A DNA stretch of 64,000 nt from Paralithodes platypus (Eukaryota; Arthropoda; Malacostraca; Decapoda; Lithodidae), in NCBI GenBank assembly GCA_032716605.1, contig CM064502.1:53592736-53656735 (forward strand). The letters run 5' to 3'. The notes beneath the pieces are model-generated. The model did not search any database. It was not told the DNA's origin and was given only the letters and a program-made list of their open reading frames with translations. How positions within the stretch are numbered: position 1 is the stretch's first letter; each line of letters begins with the position of its first letter. Positions 42,395-54,467 of this stretch are shown piece by piece. The translations under genes were made by a program, and so were the position numbers.

Positions 42395-42995
42395 TTAACC
42401 CCATCTGTGCCGACGACGTCTTGTATATTTTATTATAGCTTCATTGAGACGATTTTATGAAGCTTAAGAAGGATATGTGGCAGCTAAAAGGCTTAAGGGG
42501 GATGACCTGCTTTTTGTTATTTCTGTCCTTTTCTCTCTTTCTCTGGCTTGTATCCATTTGGCCCCATTCAGCCTACTGTTTTAAGACGTTTATCCCCATC
42601 TAGGTGTCGATTTCGTCCTGGCGAGCGATAGCGAGCCAGCATTATATGAAGAAATCCGGCTTTGCCGGAGACATTTTTCTATCGAAAAATGTACAAATTT
42701 AGCCTGCTGTCTAACATAAATAAAAATTATGCTGGCTCGCTACCACTCACCAGTAAAAAAATTGACACTTGGATGGGGATAAACGTCTTAAAACAGTAGG
42801 CCGAATGGGGCCAAATGGATACAAGCCAGAGAAAGATAGAAAAGGACAGAACAAAAACAGGTCACCCCCCCCCCCTCCTTAAATTATATAGTCTGAAGCC
42901 TTTGAAGTAGTTGACGTCCTTCATAAGCTGTACAAAATCGGCTAATGGTTACCAGAATAGAACGTAAAGTACATCACAGGTACAGAAGGGGTTAA
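42395..42995. mobile_element. MITE family D, copy D5, split by MITE B9
   Basis: Left 42395-42492 and right 42883-42995 (GGTACAGAAGGGGTTAA) of a D element. Confidence 0.85.
42493..42882 (+). mobile_element. MITE family B, copy B9, nested in D5
   Basis: Full length; right end carries a long C run before TTAA. Confidence 0.9.
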
Positions 42996-43376
42996 GGGGG
43001 GGGGGGGACCTGTTTTTGTTCTGTCCTTTTCTATCTTTCTCTGGCTTGTATCCATTTGGCCCCATTCGGCTTACTGTTTTAAGACGTTTATCCCCATCCA
43101 GGTGTCAATTTCTTACTGGTGAGCGGTAGCGAGCCAGCATATTTGTTATTTATGTTTGACAGCAGGCTAAATTTGTACATTTTTCGATAGAAACATTTCT
43201 CCGGCGAAGCCGGATTTCTTCATATAATGCTGGCTCGCTATCGCTCGCCAGGAAGAAATCGACACCTAGATGGGGATAAACGTCTTAAAACAGTAGGCTG
43301 AATGGGGCCAAATGGATACAAGCCAGAGAAAGATAGGAAAGGACAGAAATAACAAAAAGCAGGTCACCCCCCTTAA
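42992..43376 (-). mobile_element. MITE family B, copy B10
   Basis: Shares its left TTAA with D5. Confidence 0.9.
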
Positions 43377-44189
43377 CTACCACAGATCCTTCCTAAGCTG
43401 CATAATATCGTCTAAATATAGCTAGAATGAAATATAACACGTCGCTGGTATCAAAGGGTTAACAACAATATAACACACGTCGCTGGTATCAAAGGGTTAA
43501 CAGCAATATAACACACGTCGCTGGTATCAAAGGGTTAACAACAATATAACACACGTCGCTGGTATCAAAGGGTTAACAACAATATAACACACGTCGCTGG
43601 TATCAAAGGGTTAACAACAATATAACACACGTCGCTGGTATCAAAGGGTTAACAACAATATAACACACGTCGCTGGTATCAAAGGGTTAACAACAATATC
43701 ACACGTCGCTGGTATCAAAGGGTTAACAGCAATATAACACACGTCGCTGGCATCAAAGGGTTAACAACAATATAACACACGTCGCTGGTATCAACGGGTT
43801 AACAGCAATATAACACACGTCGCGGGTATCAAAGGGTTAACAACAATATAACACACGTCGCTGGTATCAAAGGGTTAACAACAATATAACACACGTCGCT
43901 GGTATCAAAGGGTTAACAGCAATATAACACACGTCGCTGGTATCAAAGGGTTAACAACAATATAACACACGTCGCTGGTATCAAAGGGTTAACAGCAATA
44001 TAACACGTCGCTGGTATCAAAGGGTTAACAACAATATAACACACGTCGCTGGTATCAAAGGGTTAACAACAATATAACACACGTCGCTGGTATCAAAGGG
44101 TTAACAACAATATAACACACGTCGCTGGTATCAAAGGGTTAACAACAATATAACACACGTCGCTGGTATCAAAGGGTTAACAGCAATAT
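43377..44189. repeat. 38-bp satellite array grown from a MITE D terminus, 20 copies
   Basis: 43377-43430 is a normal MITE D right half (CTTCCTAAGCTGCATAATAT). From 43430 its terminal ATATAACACACGTCGCTGGT+ATCAAAGGGTTAACAACA repeats about 20 times; an AACAGC variant alternates with AACAAC. The single-copy equivalent is at 53128-53164. Confidence 0.95.
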
Positions 44190-44339
44190 TTAGTATACAC
44201 CTGTTACTGAATGGGTATTAATACTGAGTAAGCGGCATATTGGTTCTTGCAAAATATCAGTGAATTTGCAGCGGCATAGGAATTCCAACTATTTACTGAA
44301 CTGATTCATATGTATTTACCTAGTCAATGGCGGTCACGG

Positions 44340-44344
<5 letters not shown>

Positions 44345-44382
<38 letters not shown>

Positions 44383-44590
44383 ATGTGTGTGTGTGGTAGA
44401 TATTGTGACACACACACACCCAAGTATATGTAGAGAGAGAGAGAGAGAGAGAGAGAGAATGTGTGTGTGGTGGAAATTCTGACACACACACACACACATC
44501 CAAGTATATGTAGAGATAGATAGATAGAGAGAGAGAGAGAGAATGTGTGTGTGTGGTGGAAATTCTGACACACACACATACACACATCTA
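44345..44590. repeat. Compound GA/GT/CA microsatellite with 3 macro-units
   Basis: GAGAATGTGTGTGTGTGGTG, GAAATTCTGACACACACAC and AAGTATATGTAGAGAGA recur three times at about 80-bp spacing with changing tract lengths. Confidence 0.9.
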
Positions 44591-44788
44591 AGAATAATTA
44601 TGTTAATCCACATGATTTGCAGCCTAGCCTATATATAATTACTATACTGATAATACAAGTGTAATTGTGTTTAATTATGTGTATCTGTGTGCACTTCTAT
44701 GTATGTGTGTATGTGCATGTGTGTATTTACGTTTTTGCGAGCGTTAGTTTTATATGAGAACATGTGTTACTTTCTACTTAATGTGCAG

Positions 44789-45030
44789 TTAAAGGGGGAT
44801 GGTTCCTATTTCTGGACTTCCTTCTCCCTCATGTTTAACCCCATTAGTTTTCACACTTTAAAACGTTTTTGGATTTTTCATTAGTTTGGCGATTTTAAGA
44901 GCTTTCACTCCATTTCTTTGTCAATATTAGGACCTTTCGGGCCATTTAAGTGTCGATCTATTCCTGGTGAGCAAAAGCGAGCCTGTAATTTTAGGAGAAA
45001 CCGAAAAAAATACAAACTTAATTCGAAGGG

Positions 45031-45066
<36 letters not shown>

Positions 45067-45145
45067 GATAGAGGTCTACCAAGGAAACTAAAAACTGCAT
45101 AAATAAATAAATATATAGAAAAAAAAAAAAACGCCCCAACCCCCC
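44789..45145 (-). mobile_element. MITE Ab, degenerate copy A30
   Basis: GCGAGCGATAGCGAGCC has decayed to GAGCAAAAGCGAGCC; hairpins lost, poly-T insertion at 45037-45060. Confidence 0.7.
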
Positions 45146-45262
45146 ACAAAGCAATAAAGCCCTCAACCCCCCCCCCCTCACATTGAACTCACATAATATA
45201 CCACATTCCACACTCGCTACATATAAAGCTTACACACACATGCATACCTTAATAAGTATATA

Positions 45263-45269
<7 letters not shown>

Positions 45270-45338
<69 letters not shown>
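45270..45338. repeat. (CA)n microsatellite
   Basis: Pure CA run, 69 bp. Confidence 0.95.
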
Positions 45339-45342
<4 letters not shown>

Positions 45343-45369
45343 GATCAGCTTAAATATGAATTCAGGCGA

Positions 45370-45748
45370 TTTAGGGGGGATGGTTCAGTTTTTGGTCGAT
45401 GTTTTCATATATGTAATATATATAGCCTAGGCTTATATATATATATTCCTCCTTAAACCTCCATCAAACTTAAAATAACAAGCCCAGGATCCCCCTTCAA
45501 GATAATTTTATTTATACATTTTTCGGTAGAAAAATTTCCCGGCCAAAGGCCGGTTCCTCCTAAATTACAAGCTCGCCAGGAAAAAATTGACACCTAAATG
45601 ACACGAACAGTCTTAATATTGACACAGAAAATGGGTGAAAGGTCTTAAAATCGACAAACTAATGGGCCGAATGTCTTGAAATCTGAAAACTAATGGGCCT
45701 AAGCATGAGGATGAAGGGGTTCCAGAAAAACCTGCCCACCTGCCCTAA
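45370..45748 (+). mobile_element. MITE Ab, copy A31
   Basis: Ends TTAGGGGGGATGG and CACCTGCCCTAA, both mutated; GCGAGC direct repeat partly deleted. Confidence 0.75.
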
Positions 45749-45764
45749 ATATGCATAGACTGTA

Positions 45765-45769
<5 letters not shown>

Positions 45770-45810
<41 letters not shown>

Positions 45811-45895
45811 CACCTAACCAGCCTTTATGTAAATGCAGGCGATTGACACGGCACAGGAGCTATACAAACAATGACACGTGCCCTGTTTGTTACAT

Positions 45896-45992
<97 letters not shown>

Positions 45993-46045
45993 CTCTCTCT
46001 CTCTATATATATACCGTATATACTGTATATATATATATATATAAC
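45770..46045. repeat. CA, CT, CTTT and AT microsatellites
   Basis: CA 45770-45806, CT 45900-45928, (TTTC)n 45928-45990, then short CT and AT runs. Confidence 0.9.
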
Positions 46046-46158
46046 TAGCTCAGGTACGCAGCTGTGACCATTCAAATGTTAATATACCAGTGACACCAAA
46101 GCAACTCAAGGCTGTATAAGCAATTTTTAGAGAGAGAGAGAGAGACAGAGAGAGAGAG

Positions 46159-46189
<31 letters not shown>

Positions 46190-46217
46190 GAGAGTTAGTT
46201 TACTGAGATGGACACAC

Positions 46218-46432
46218 TATAGTCTATTCGCCATAAGTAAGCGATAAATCATGACCTCTAACCTCCTTAACCCAGAAACGACTAGAGTAATCGAGCTAAC
46301 ATATCTAACATTTGGGAAGAGTCAGTCAAGGAATGGATGTGGATATATATAGCCAATTTGCTCTAGCCCTTTTTTGAGTTACAGAAGATAGATGTCATGA
46401 TGTCTGGCCAACTTATAGCGAATAGACTATAG
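46218..46432. mobile_element. MITE family F, copy F2
   Basis: Ends CTATAGTCTATTCGCCATAA / TTATAGCGAATAGACTATAG. Confidence 0.85.
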
Positions 46433-46473
46433 CAGAGTCAAGAGAGGAGGTATATAAGTGTAATAATACCATA

Positions 46474-46938
46474 GTTATATACTATAGTTACATCGTAGAC
46501 TAATTATATATTATAGTTACATCGTAGACTAATTATATATTATAGTTACATCGTAGACTAATTATATACTATAGTTACATCGTAGACTAATTATATACTA
46601 TAGTTACATCGTAGACTAATTATATATTATAGTTACATCGTAGACTAATTATATACTATAGTTACATCGTAGACTAATTATATATTATAGTTACATCGTA
46701 GACTAATTATATATTATAGTTACATCGTAGACTAATTATATATTATAGTTACATCGTAGACTAATTATATATTATAGTTACATCGTAGACTAATTATATA
46801 CTATAGTTACATCGTAGACTAATTATATACTATAGTTACATCGTAGACTAATTATATATTATAGTTACATCGTAGACTAATTATATATTATAGTTACATC
46901 GTAGACTAATTATATACTATAGTTACATCGTAGACTAA
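46474..46938. repeat. 29-bp tandem array, 16 copies
   Basis: Unit TATAGTTACATCGTAGACTA+ATTATATAC; units alternate between ACTATAG and ATTATAG variants. Confidence 0.95.
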
Positions 46939-47200
46939 GGATTAACAGGAAGGGTGGGCTTATGTCGGCTGGCTTACAATGTACTGTCATTAAGGGGGTT
47001 AAGGGATTAGGATATGCCCCACGTGCCTTCTGCGTGTCGTAAGAGGCAACTCAAGAGGTTGGGTCGGTGGGCTTGCGACCCCCACCCGTGGACAAATAAT
47101 GAAGCCACGAAAAACGAACGATCAGCCTCGGATGGGGGCGGTTCGTTCGTGGCCACCCCTTCGAGGATCACGGCGTCAGGCAATAGATAGATAGATAGAT
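46939..47200. other. GC-richer unassigned stretch, possible LINE 5' region
   Basis: Contains CACGTGCCTTCTGCGTGTCG and TAAGAGGCAACTCAAGAGG, which look like a LINE untranslated region, and ends in (ATAG)n. I cannot assign a family. Confidence 0.35.
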
Positions 47201-47202
47201 AG

Positions 47203-47705
47203 AAGGGGGGTATTTATTTCCTCATTTACCGGTATATATCTTTTTATAATTTTGTTTTTAGTCTTGTCGCTAGACCTCCATCAAGCTTAATAAACACACC
47301 CCCTACAGGACTACCGGTACACCTTCCTTCAAGATAAATTTGTACCTTTTTTACAGGTTCGCTATGGTTCGCCAGGAGTAAATTGACACCTAAATCTATT
47401 TTGTATTAATTTCACCACAACACCAAACACCTCCAATGAAAGGAATAAAAGCATATAATGTGATCCACCAGGATTCGAACCCGGGTTATCACACACGGAT
47501 TTGTAGACACCTTAACCATTACACCACCAGGACGGTTAAAGGTTTATGCACACGCCTACGACTTATTATCCATTCTCGAATAACTGGATATTAATCGAAG
47601 CATGTTCATATTCCCACTGCACACGAAAAGTCTTAATATTGACTAGGGAAATGGGGTGAAAGTTCTTAAAACAATAAACTAATGGGGCGAACATCTTATT
47701 ATCAA
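47203..47705 (+). mobile_element. MITE Ab, copy A32, split by SINE-B copy 4
   Basis: Left part to CACCTAAAT (47398), right part resumes at GCACACGAAAAGTCTTAATA (47618) and fades near 47705. Confidence 0.75.
47399..47617 (-). mobile_element. SINE-B copy 4 with upstream leader, nested in MITE A32
   Basis: Complete head and tail: ACCATTACACCACCAGGACG at the head side, B box as GGATTCGAACCCGGG, and an uninterrupted tail TTTGTATTAATTTCACCACA that serves as the empty site for C3. Confidence 0.8.
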
Positions 47706-47798
47706 TAGTTTTTTTTGGCTGGATACAAGTTGAGGTGTATTGCTGGCAGGGTTGGTCTTTGCTTTGGTTCGTCAGGTGTATTTAAACAGACATCAAGG

Positions 47799-48134
47799 TT
47801 AAGGGGAGATTTCCACTTGAGGGAGTTTTTTCTTGACTCCTTTCTCCCTCATGTTTAGCCCCATTGCTTTTCTAATTTTAAGACGTTCGCCCCATTATTT
47901 TGATGATTTTAAGAACTTTCAACCCATTTCTGTCAATTTTAAGACCTTTCGTGCAATTTAGGTGTCGATTTTATCCTGGCGAGCGATAGCGAGCCTGTAA
48001 TTTAAGAGGAACCGGCTTTCAGCCGGGACATTTTTCTACCGAAAAATTTACAAATTTATCTTGAAAGGGGCTCAAGGGGGTGTAATCTTAAGCTTGAAGG
48101 ATATCTAGAGACCAAACTAAAAACCTCCCCTTAA
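47799..48134 (-). mobile_element. MITE family A, copy A33
   Basis: Full length with the paired GGCTTTCAGCC hairpin variant. Confidence 0.9.
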
Positions 48135-48283
48135 GAAAATTAAAATTTAATAACGCCAACCCGTGTGTCACCGCCGTTAGTGCCCTGAGCGTACGAACCC
48201 TAACATGTCGTCATTCCACCTGGGTTAGGGCTATTAATGAGGCCACAGCTGTCAAGGCGGAGATATGTACATACATAATGCAT

Positions 48284-48612
48284 TTAAGGGGAGGTTTCTA
48301 GTGTGTTGCTTAGACCTCCATCAAGCTTAAAATTACATCCCCTAGACCCCCTTTCAAGATAAATACGGACATTTTTCGGTAGAAAAATGTCCCGGCCGAT
48401 TCCTCTTAAGTTACAGGCTCGCTATCGCTCGCCAGGAAAACATCGAAACCTAAATGGCACGAAAGATCTTAAAATTGACAGATATGGGGCGAAAGTTATT
48501 AAAATCGCCAAACTAATGGGGCAAACGTCTTAAAATCTCGAAAGCAGTGGGGCTGAACATGAGGGAGAAGGAAGTTCGAAAAAAAATCCCTCAAGTGGAA
48601 ACCTCCCCTTAA
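48284..48612 (+). mobile_element. MITE family A, copy A34
   Basis: One arm of the CCGGCC hairpin deleted (CCCGGCCGATTCC). Confidence 0.9.
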
Positions 48613-48749
48613 TACAACTGTCAGGGGTTGTTCCCAGTGGGGTAGCGGCACATTATCAAGAGTCCGAAAGGTGCAACATCTTGGTTTTCGCTTACTTCTC
48701 CAAGTTGGCAATAAATATTTCTATAAATTCAGTGATTGTCCAGGTGGTT

Positions 48750-48757
<8 letters not shown>

Positions 48758-48795
<38 letters not shown>
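48758..48795. repeat. (AC)n directly upstream of SINE-A copy 2
   Basis: Pure AC run abutting the SINE head. Confidence 0.9.
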
Positions 48796-48796
<1 letters not shown>

Positions 48797-49206
48797 CCCG
48801 TAGCCTAGTGGTAGAGCTCTCGTCTCACACACGAGGGGCCGGGGGTTCAATCCCCGGCCGGGCGGAGACAAATTAGGCTTGTCTCCTTTCATGTGTTAGC
48901 CTCAGTTCACCTAGCTGTAAATAGGTACCTGGAATAAGTGGACGACGTCCCATCTGGGGTTGGCAAAAATGGTACAAGGCGAGAAAGCTGATGGCTACCT
49001 AAGCCTTCGGGCGAGACGGTACCGTCTATAGTGAGAATGGTACCATACAGATCCACCCTAAGCCTTCGTTTCCGATGTCGCCAATTGGCTAAAAATACAG
49101 ACTACACACACATCCACAGCCATTCCAACGATACATATAACACCTACACATATAGGAGGCGGGAAATAACGAGCATGCTCACTCCCGCAATACAACTAGA
49201 GTAAGT

Positions 49207-49210
<4 letters not shown>
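48796..49210 (+). mobile_element. SINE-A copy 2 (intact head)
   Basis: Head GCCCGTAGCCTAGTGGTAGA (A box) and GGGGGTTCAATCCCCGGC (B box); the anticodon arm CTCGT-CTCACAC-ACGAG would carry CAC, tRNA-Val-like. The body includes CACCTAGCTGTAAATAGGTA and a GACGGTACCGTC palindrome. This is a SINE rather than a tRNA gene because the head continues into a repeated body. Confidence 0.85.

Positions 49211-49271
<61 letters not shown>
49211..49271. repeat. (AT)n microsatellite at the SINE-A 3' end
   Basis: Follows the SINE tail directly. Confidence 0.9.
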
Positions 49272-49274
<3 letters not shown>

Positions 49275-49570
49275 TATATCTCCAATGGTTATCTTTTCTA
49301 GTAGCTTATTATTCAAGTTAATAAAGAATATATGTTATCAATATATGTCTATAGTTGGGTTTGTCAATAGAACTGGGTAAATATATTTATTTACATACAA
49401 CAAAACGCCTTGCCCATTTTTGTTTATCTGGCTACATTCAAACAGTGTACAGTCGCGCTAGTAAGTGATGTCTTTACATCTATGTGAAGAGCCTATACTT
49501 GTTACAAACGGAGTCCATCTCCAAGAAACAGCAAAGAAGTTATCCAAAGTATTGCTGAACTCAACTCGTT

Positions 49571-49572
<2 letters not shown>
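49272..49572. other. Unassigned, with a MITE G end
   Basis: TGTACAGTCGCGCTAGTAAG at 49448-49467 is a lone family G terminal repeat; nothing else recognised. Confidence 0.5.
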
Positions 49573-49614
<42 letters not shown>

Positions 49615-49841
49615 ATAATACTGCACCGAGTACCGTCAACCTAACCCTCATAACAGTAGCCTATTTCAGTCCACCCGAATCCCCTTCATCCCTACACACC
49701 CCATTTTTTACCCTCAACCTCACTTTTTATTTTATTTTTATTTTTTATTTTTTGTTTTTTTTTGGGGGGGGGGAGTTATTTTCTTGCCCAGCCCTCCACG
49801 TCTGTTTCATATCAGTAAATCGGGTTGTTTCCAGATCTCTA
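49573..49841. other. (GT)n and unassigned sequence
   Basis: GT run 49573-49610, T-rich and G-rich tracts near 49722-49775, no gene. Confidence 0.6.
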
Positions 49842-50177
49842 TTAAGGGGAGGTATTTAGTTTGTTCCCTACGTTTTCATCAAGCTTAAAATTACACCGCC
49901 TAGACCCCCTTTCAAGATAAATGTGTACATTTTTCGGTAGAAAAATGTCCCGGCCGGAGGCCGATTGCTCTTAAATTACAGGCTCGCTATCGCTCGCCTG
50001 GATAAAATCGACACCTTAATGGCACGAAAGGTTTTAAAATTGACAGAAATGGGGCAAAATGTCTTAAAATGTCCAAACTACTAGGGCGAACGTCTTAAAA
50101 TCTCAAAAGCAATGGGACTAACCATGAGGGAGAAAGGGGTCACGAAAAAAATCCCTCAAGTGGAAATCTCCCCTTAA
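49842..50177 (+). mobile_element. MITE family A, copy A35
   Basis: Full length, closest in sequence to A17 (shared TTCCCTACGTTTTCATCAAG). Confidence 0.9.
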
Positions 50178-50330
50178 CCTTTATATATTAACTTTTTTTT
50201 TTCTGTTTTTTTTTCTTTTTTTTTATCAGTGGAGAGCATTTTGTCTGAATTCCTACCCAGTGTTTGCACCCACTCTAAGCCTCTGATGTGCGTTTTGTTG
50301 CGCTATAGCCCTGGTTGTCTCCTTTGAGCT

Positions 50331-50423
50331 AGGGGATGGGCAGTGGTCTCTGTTAGTGTGTGTGTGTGAGAGACAAACAGACAGACAGACAGACAGCTAG
50401 GGGATGGGCAGTGGTCTCTGTTA

Positions 50424-50493
<70 letters not shown>

Positions 50494-50590
50494 AACAGAC
50501 AGAGAGAGAGAGAGAGAGATAGATACTGCAATGTAGATAGATAGATAGAGAGAGACAGAGATAGAGAGATAGATAGATAGATAGAGAGAG
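50331..50590. repeat. GT/GA microsatellites with a duplicated unit
   Basis: CTAGGGGATGGGCAGTGGTC occurs at 50331 and 50398, each followed by GTGTGTGAGAGA of different length. Confidence 0.9.
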
Positions 50591-50819
50591 TACACATAAA
50601 CTGGACAACCGTTTAGATAATATAGTACAATATTACCTAACCTTTCTCATAAATTGACTTTATTAGTATGCGCTGTTCCTCAAGTATTGTGGAAGCGTTG
50701 TTTTTTTTTGTTTTTTTTTTCAAGGTTTTCAGACATGCAGGAGTTATATTGTTTCCTTTTTCTTATTACACTTATTCTCCTCTCGATCACTCACTTATAA
50801 TATTTGTTATTCATATTTC

Positions 50820-51310
<491 letters not shown>

Positions 51311-51414
51311 ACACAATATATATGTTAATTACTGCAAGTCATATGGATCAGATAACATTCTCTACAGCGTTGTGTGAGAAGTGTGCGGTTATAATGGAAC
51401 CCCACTTGTCGGAC

Positions 51415-51745
51415 TTAAGGCGGGTCACCGGCTTTTTTTCTTCATCGTTCTCTCCTTTTCTCTGGCTTGTATCCATTCGGCCCCATTCAGCCAACTGTTT
51501 TAAGACGTTTATCCCCATCCAGCTGTCGATTTCTTCCTGGCGAGCGATAGCGAGCCAGCATTGTATGGAGAAATCGCCGGAGACATTTTCTATCGAAAAA
51601 TGTACAAATTTAGCTTGCTGTAAAACAAATATATATATATATATATGCTGGCTCGCTACCGCTCGCCAGGAAAATATTGACACCTGGATGGGGGTAAACG
51701 TCTTAAAACAGTAGGCTGATTGGGGCCGAATGGGTACAAGCCAAC
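51415..51745 (+). mobile_element. MITE family B, copy B11, right end lost
   Basis: Breaks off after GGGTACAAGCCAACTAAAG; hairpin partly deleted (AAATCGCCGG). Confidence 0.85.
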
Positions 51746-51891
51746 TAAAGAAGTACAAGGGGTGGTAAGAACTGGCTATGTAGGGAACTGGCTGGGCTGT
51801 GGCTAGGCTGCGGTCGATGGAGATCCTGAGATATGAGACAAGTTGGTATTACTTGCTACCACAGGAGATCATAATATACAAGATAAAGCCG

Positions 51892-52101
51892 GTATCACAC
51901 GAGAGCTTTTTTAGTCAACATTCGATGATCAACATTTTCCTGGCAACATTTCTATAATATTTTGCACTGGTATCGGAAACTAGACTGATGGTAGATGAAT
52001 TTAGGTGATACAAATATTATAAATGTTGGCCTCATAAGCTGCCAGACCAGTGTTAAGGATAAATGTTAGGTGAAAAAGCGCTCGTGTGATACCGGCTTTA
52101 C
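51892..52101. mobile_element. MITE family E, copy E2
   Basis: Ends AAAGCCGGTATCACACGAG / CTCGTGTGATACCGGCTTT, better preserved than E1. Confidence 0.85.
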
Positions 52102-52177
52102 AAACAAGTGTTTTTTGTTTCTATGTGAGCGAGGTGACCCTGGTCTCTGGGTCTTCTCCTGGATGACCTAGATGCGT

Positions 52178-52360
52178 GTGAATTTGTGTTTTTGATCTGT
52201 GTTTGTTCGTTGTTTTATGTTGTTTTGTGTTTTCCCTGTTCTTGCTCTGTCTCGAGTCGGCCATCCCCAAGAAAAAAATGAAAACAAAAAATAAAAAAAA
52301 TATAATAAAATAGAAAATACAAATAAAAAATAGGAAAACTGGGGATTGGGCCTGAGTATA
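52178..52360. repeat. Dispersed repeat J, copy 1
   Basis: CTGTTCTTGCTCTGTCTCGA and GTCGGCCATCCCCAAGAAAA match 54530-54575; precedes a LINE L1 3' end in both places. Probably part of that LINE's 3' region. Confidence 0.6.
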
Positions 52361-52387
52361 TAGATAGATAGATAGATAGATAGATGT

Positions 52388-52622
52388 GAGCGAGGGAGAC
52401 AAAAGACAGAACTGTCTGTGACGAGTGCCTCCCCCAGAGTTGAAAAAGTGACAGGGCCAAAATCAAGGGACGTTCGAGCCAAAATGCCTGGACACACGGA
52501 GTTTGAAGCAATTCAAGTCATAGGATGAAGGAAAGACTGATTCTGGGAGAGAGTTCCAGAGTTCAGCTAATGAATAGAAGAGATATTGAGAATAACGTTT
52601 CACTCTTAGGTTAGAGAGTTGC
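52388..52622 (-). pseudogene. LINE L1 family 3' end (inverted)
   Basis: On minus: [23 protein letters not shown] end (AACTCTGGAACTCTCTCCCA), GTGTCCAGGCATTTTGGCTC, GATTTTGGCCCTGTCACTTT. Confidence 0.75.
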
Positions 52623-52946
52623 ACAAGTATAATATTTGAATGAATGTATAAATATATTTACGAGAGATTTACAAAAACACTTAGTATCACAGAAAATGTA
52701 ATACAAAATACAGCAAATTAATTAAGACACACATAAATATGAACAAATTTCATGAATATATTAATTTTACAAAAGATCTACAAAGGCGATATGATACCGT
52801 AAATACTTTAAATTCCAACCCAGTGAGATAGTCCAGATGAAATATAGTGTGTACGTACCGGCATTGGCATTTATGCAAGACAATGTTTACTTTATTATGG
52901 GCATGCTAGACAAAATACATGTTGACAGTTTCCGAGGGAAGTGTGG
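52623..52946. other. AT-rich unassigned stretch
   Basis: No gene, array or inverted repeat seen. Confidence 0.6.
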
Positions 52947-53164
52947 TTTATCCCGTTCCGTACCGGCGACATCCTTCTTGTATTATGGTCTGGCAATGAT
53001 AAGATGATTTTATTCAGCTTAGGAAGGACCTCTAGCCATAATAAGGCTTCGCACTATTTTAACCAACCCCTTGAACTATCACAGATCCTTCTTAAGCTGC
53101 ATAATATCGTCTAAATATAGCTAGAATGCAATATAACACACGTCGCTGGTACTCAAAGGGTTAA
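52947..53164. mobile_element. MITE family D, copy D6
   Basis: Right end ATAACACACGTCGCTGGTAC+TCAAAGGGTTAA is the single-copy counterpart of the 38-bp satellite; left end decayed (CCCGTTCCGTACCGGCGAC). Confidence 0.85.
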
Positions 53165-53492
53165 GGGGAGGTATTTAGTTTGTTCCCTACTTTTTCATCA
53201 AGCTTAAAATTACACCCCCTAGACCCCCTTTCAAGATAAATTTGTACATTTTTCGGTAGAAAAATTTCCCGGCCAGAGGCCAGTTGCTCTTAAATTACAG
53301 GCTCGCTATCGCTCGCCAGGAAAAAATCAACACCTTAATGGCACGAAAGGTCTTAAAATTGACAGAAATGGGGCACAATTTCTTAAAATGTCAAAACTAC
53401 TAGGGCGAACGTCTTAAAATCTCAAAAGCAATGGGGCTAAACATGAGGGAGAAACGGGTCCAGAAAAAATCCCTTAAGTGGAAATCTCCCCT
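53161..53492 (+). mobile_element. MITE family A, copy A36
   Basis: Shares TTAA with D6; right end is fused to B12 without TTAA. Confidence 0.9.
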
Positions 53493-53845
53493 ACCTCGCT
53501 TTTTTGTTTTCTCTTTCTCTCCTTCTCTCTTTGGCTTGTATCCATTCGGCCCCATTCAGCCTACTGTTTTAAGACGTTTACCCCCATCCAGGTGTCAATA
53601 TTTTCCTGGCGTGCGATAGCGAGCCAGCATTGTATGGAGAAATACGGTTTCGCCGGAGACATTTTTCTATCGAAAAATGTACAAATTTAGCTGGCTGTCC
53701 AAACAAAAATATATATATGCTGGAAAATATTGACACCTGGATGGGGGTAAAAGTATTAAAACAGCAGGCTGAATGGGGCCAAATGGATACAAGCCAAAGA
53801 GAGAGGGAGAGAAAGAGAAAAAAAGCGAGGCGGGCTCCCTTCAGA
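53489..53845 (+). mobile_element. MITE family B, copy B12
   Basis: Variant-end subfamily (CCTCGCTTTTTTG / AAAAAGCGAGGCGGGC); one inner GCGAGC arm deleted. Confidence 0.85.
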
Positions 53846-53969
53846 GTATCTAACTTTCTCCTACTGTTGTGTGTGTGCAGGTGATTGAACCGGTATGGAA
53901 TTACAGCACTTCCTACTCCTATTTGCATCACACTTCTTTCCAACACTCCGAAATTACCTCTAATGTACG

Positions 53970-54056
53970 TACCTTGATTTTGATTCTCTGTCACTCTTTC
54001 AACCTTGGGAGAGGATACTTGTTGCAGGCGGCTTTTCCTTTGGTTTCCTTCATGCA
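53970..54056 (+). pseudogene. LINE L1 family 3' UTR fragment
   Basis: CCTTGATTTTGATTCTCTGT+CACTCTTTCAACC and GAGGATACTTGTTGCAGG match the 34090-34165 copy; followed by A-rich sequence and (AAT)n. Confidence 0.65.
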
Positions 54057-54082
54057 AAAAAAAGTAAATAAAATAAATTAAA

Positions 54083-54084
54083 TA

Positions 54085-54163
<79 letters not shown>
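54083..54163. repeat. (AAT)n microsatellite after LINE tail
   Basis: About 27 perfect AAT units. Confidence 0.95.
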
Positions 54164-54166
<3 letters not shown>

Positions 54167-54467
54167 CTGCCCACTACTATGAGTCACGTAACATGGCTTA
54201 GTTGAAAGAATTATTATCTGAGCATAAAGTTGGTAAACAGCAAAGCCGTAACTCAGGCAGCCCAGAAAGCAACAGCAACTCGTTCCTCGCGCACCCCAAG
54301 AGGTCACGCCATCAAAGGAATACAAAGGAAGGCAAGCAACAACAGATATATTGGTCATTACAAAGCTGCTTGTAAAAAAAAAAAAAAAAAAATGGTCACA
54401 ACCATAAACTGGAGGGTTTCAGCTCCAGAAAGTCTGTGATCAAAAACAAAATGATATCCCTATAATA

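Noticed and set aside
48796..48866. Functional tRNA-Val gene
   Set aside because: The head continues into a repeated SINE body and lacks a clean acceptor stem and a Pol III terminator directly after it.
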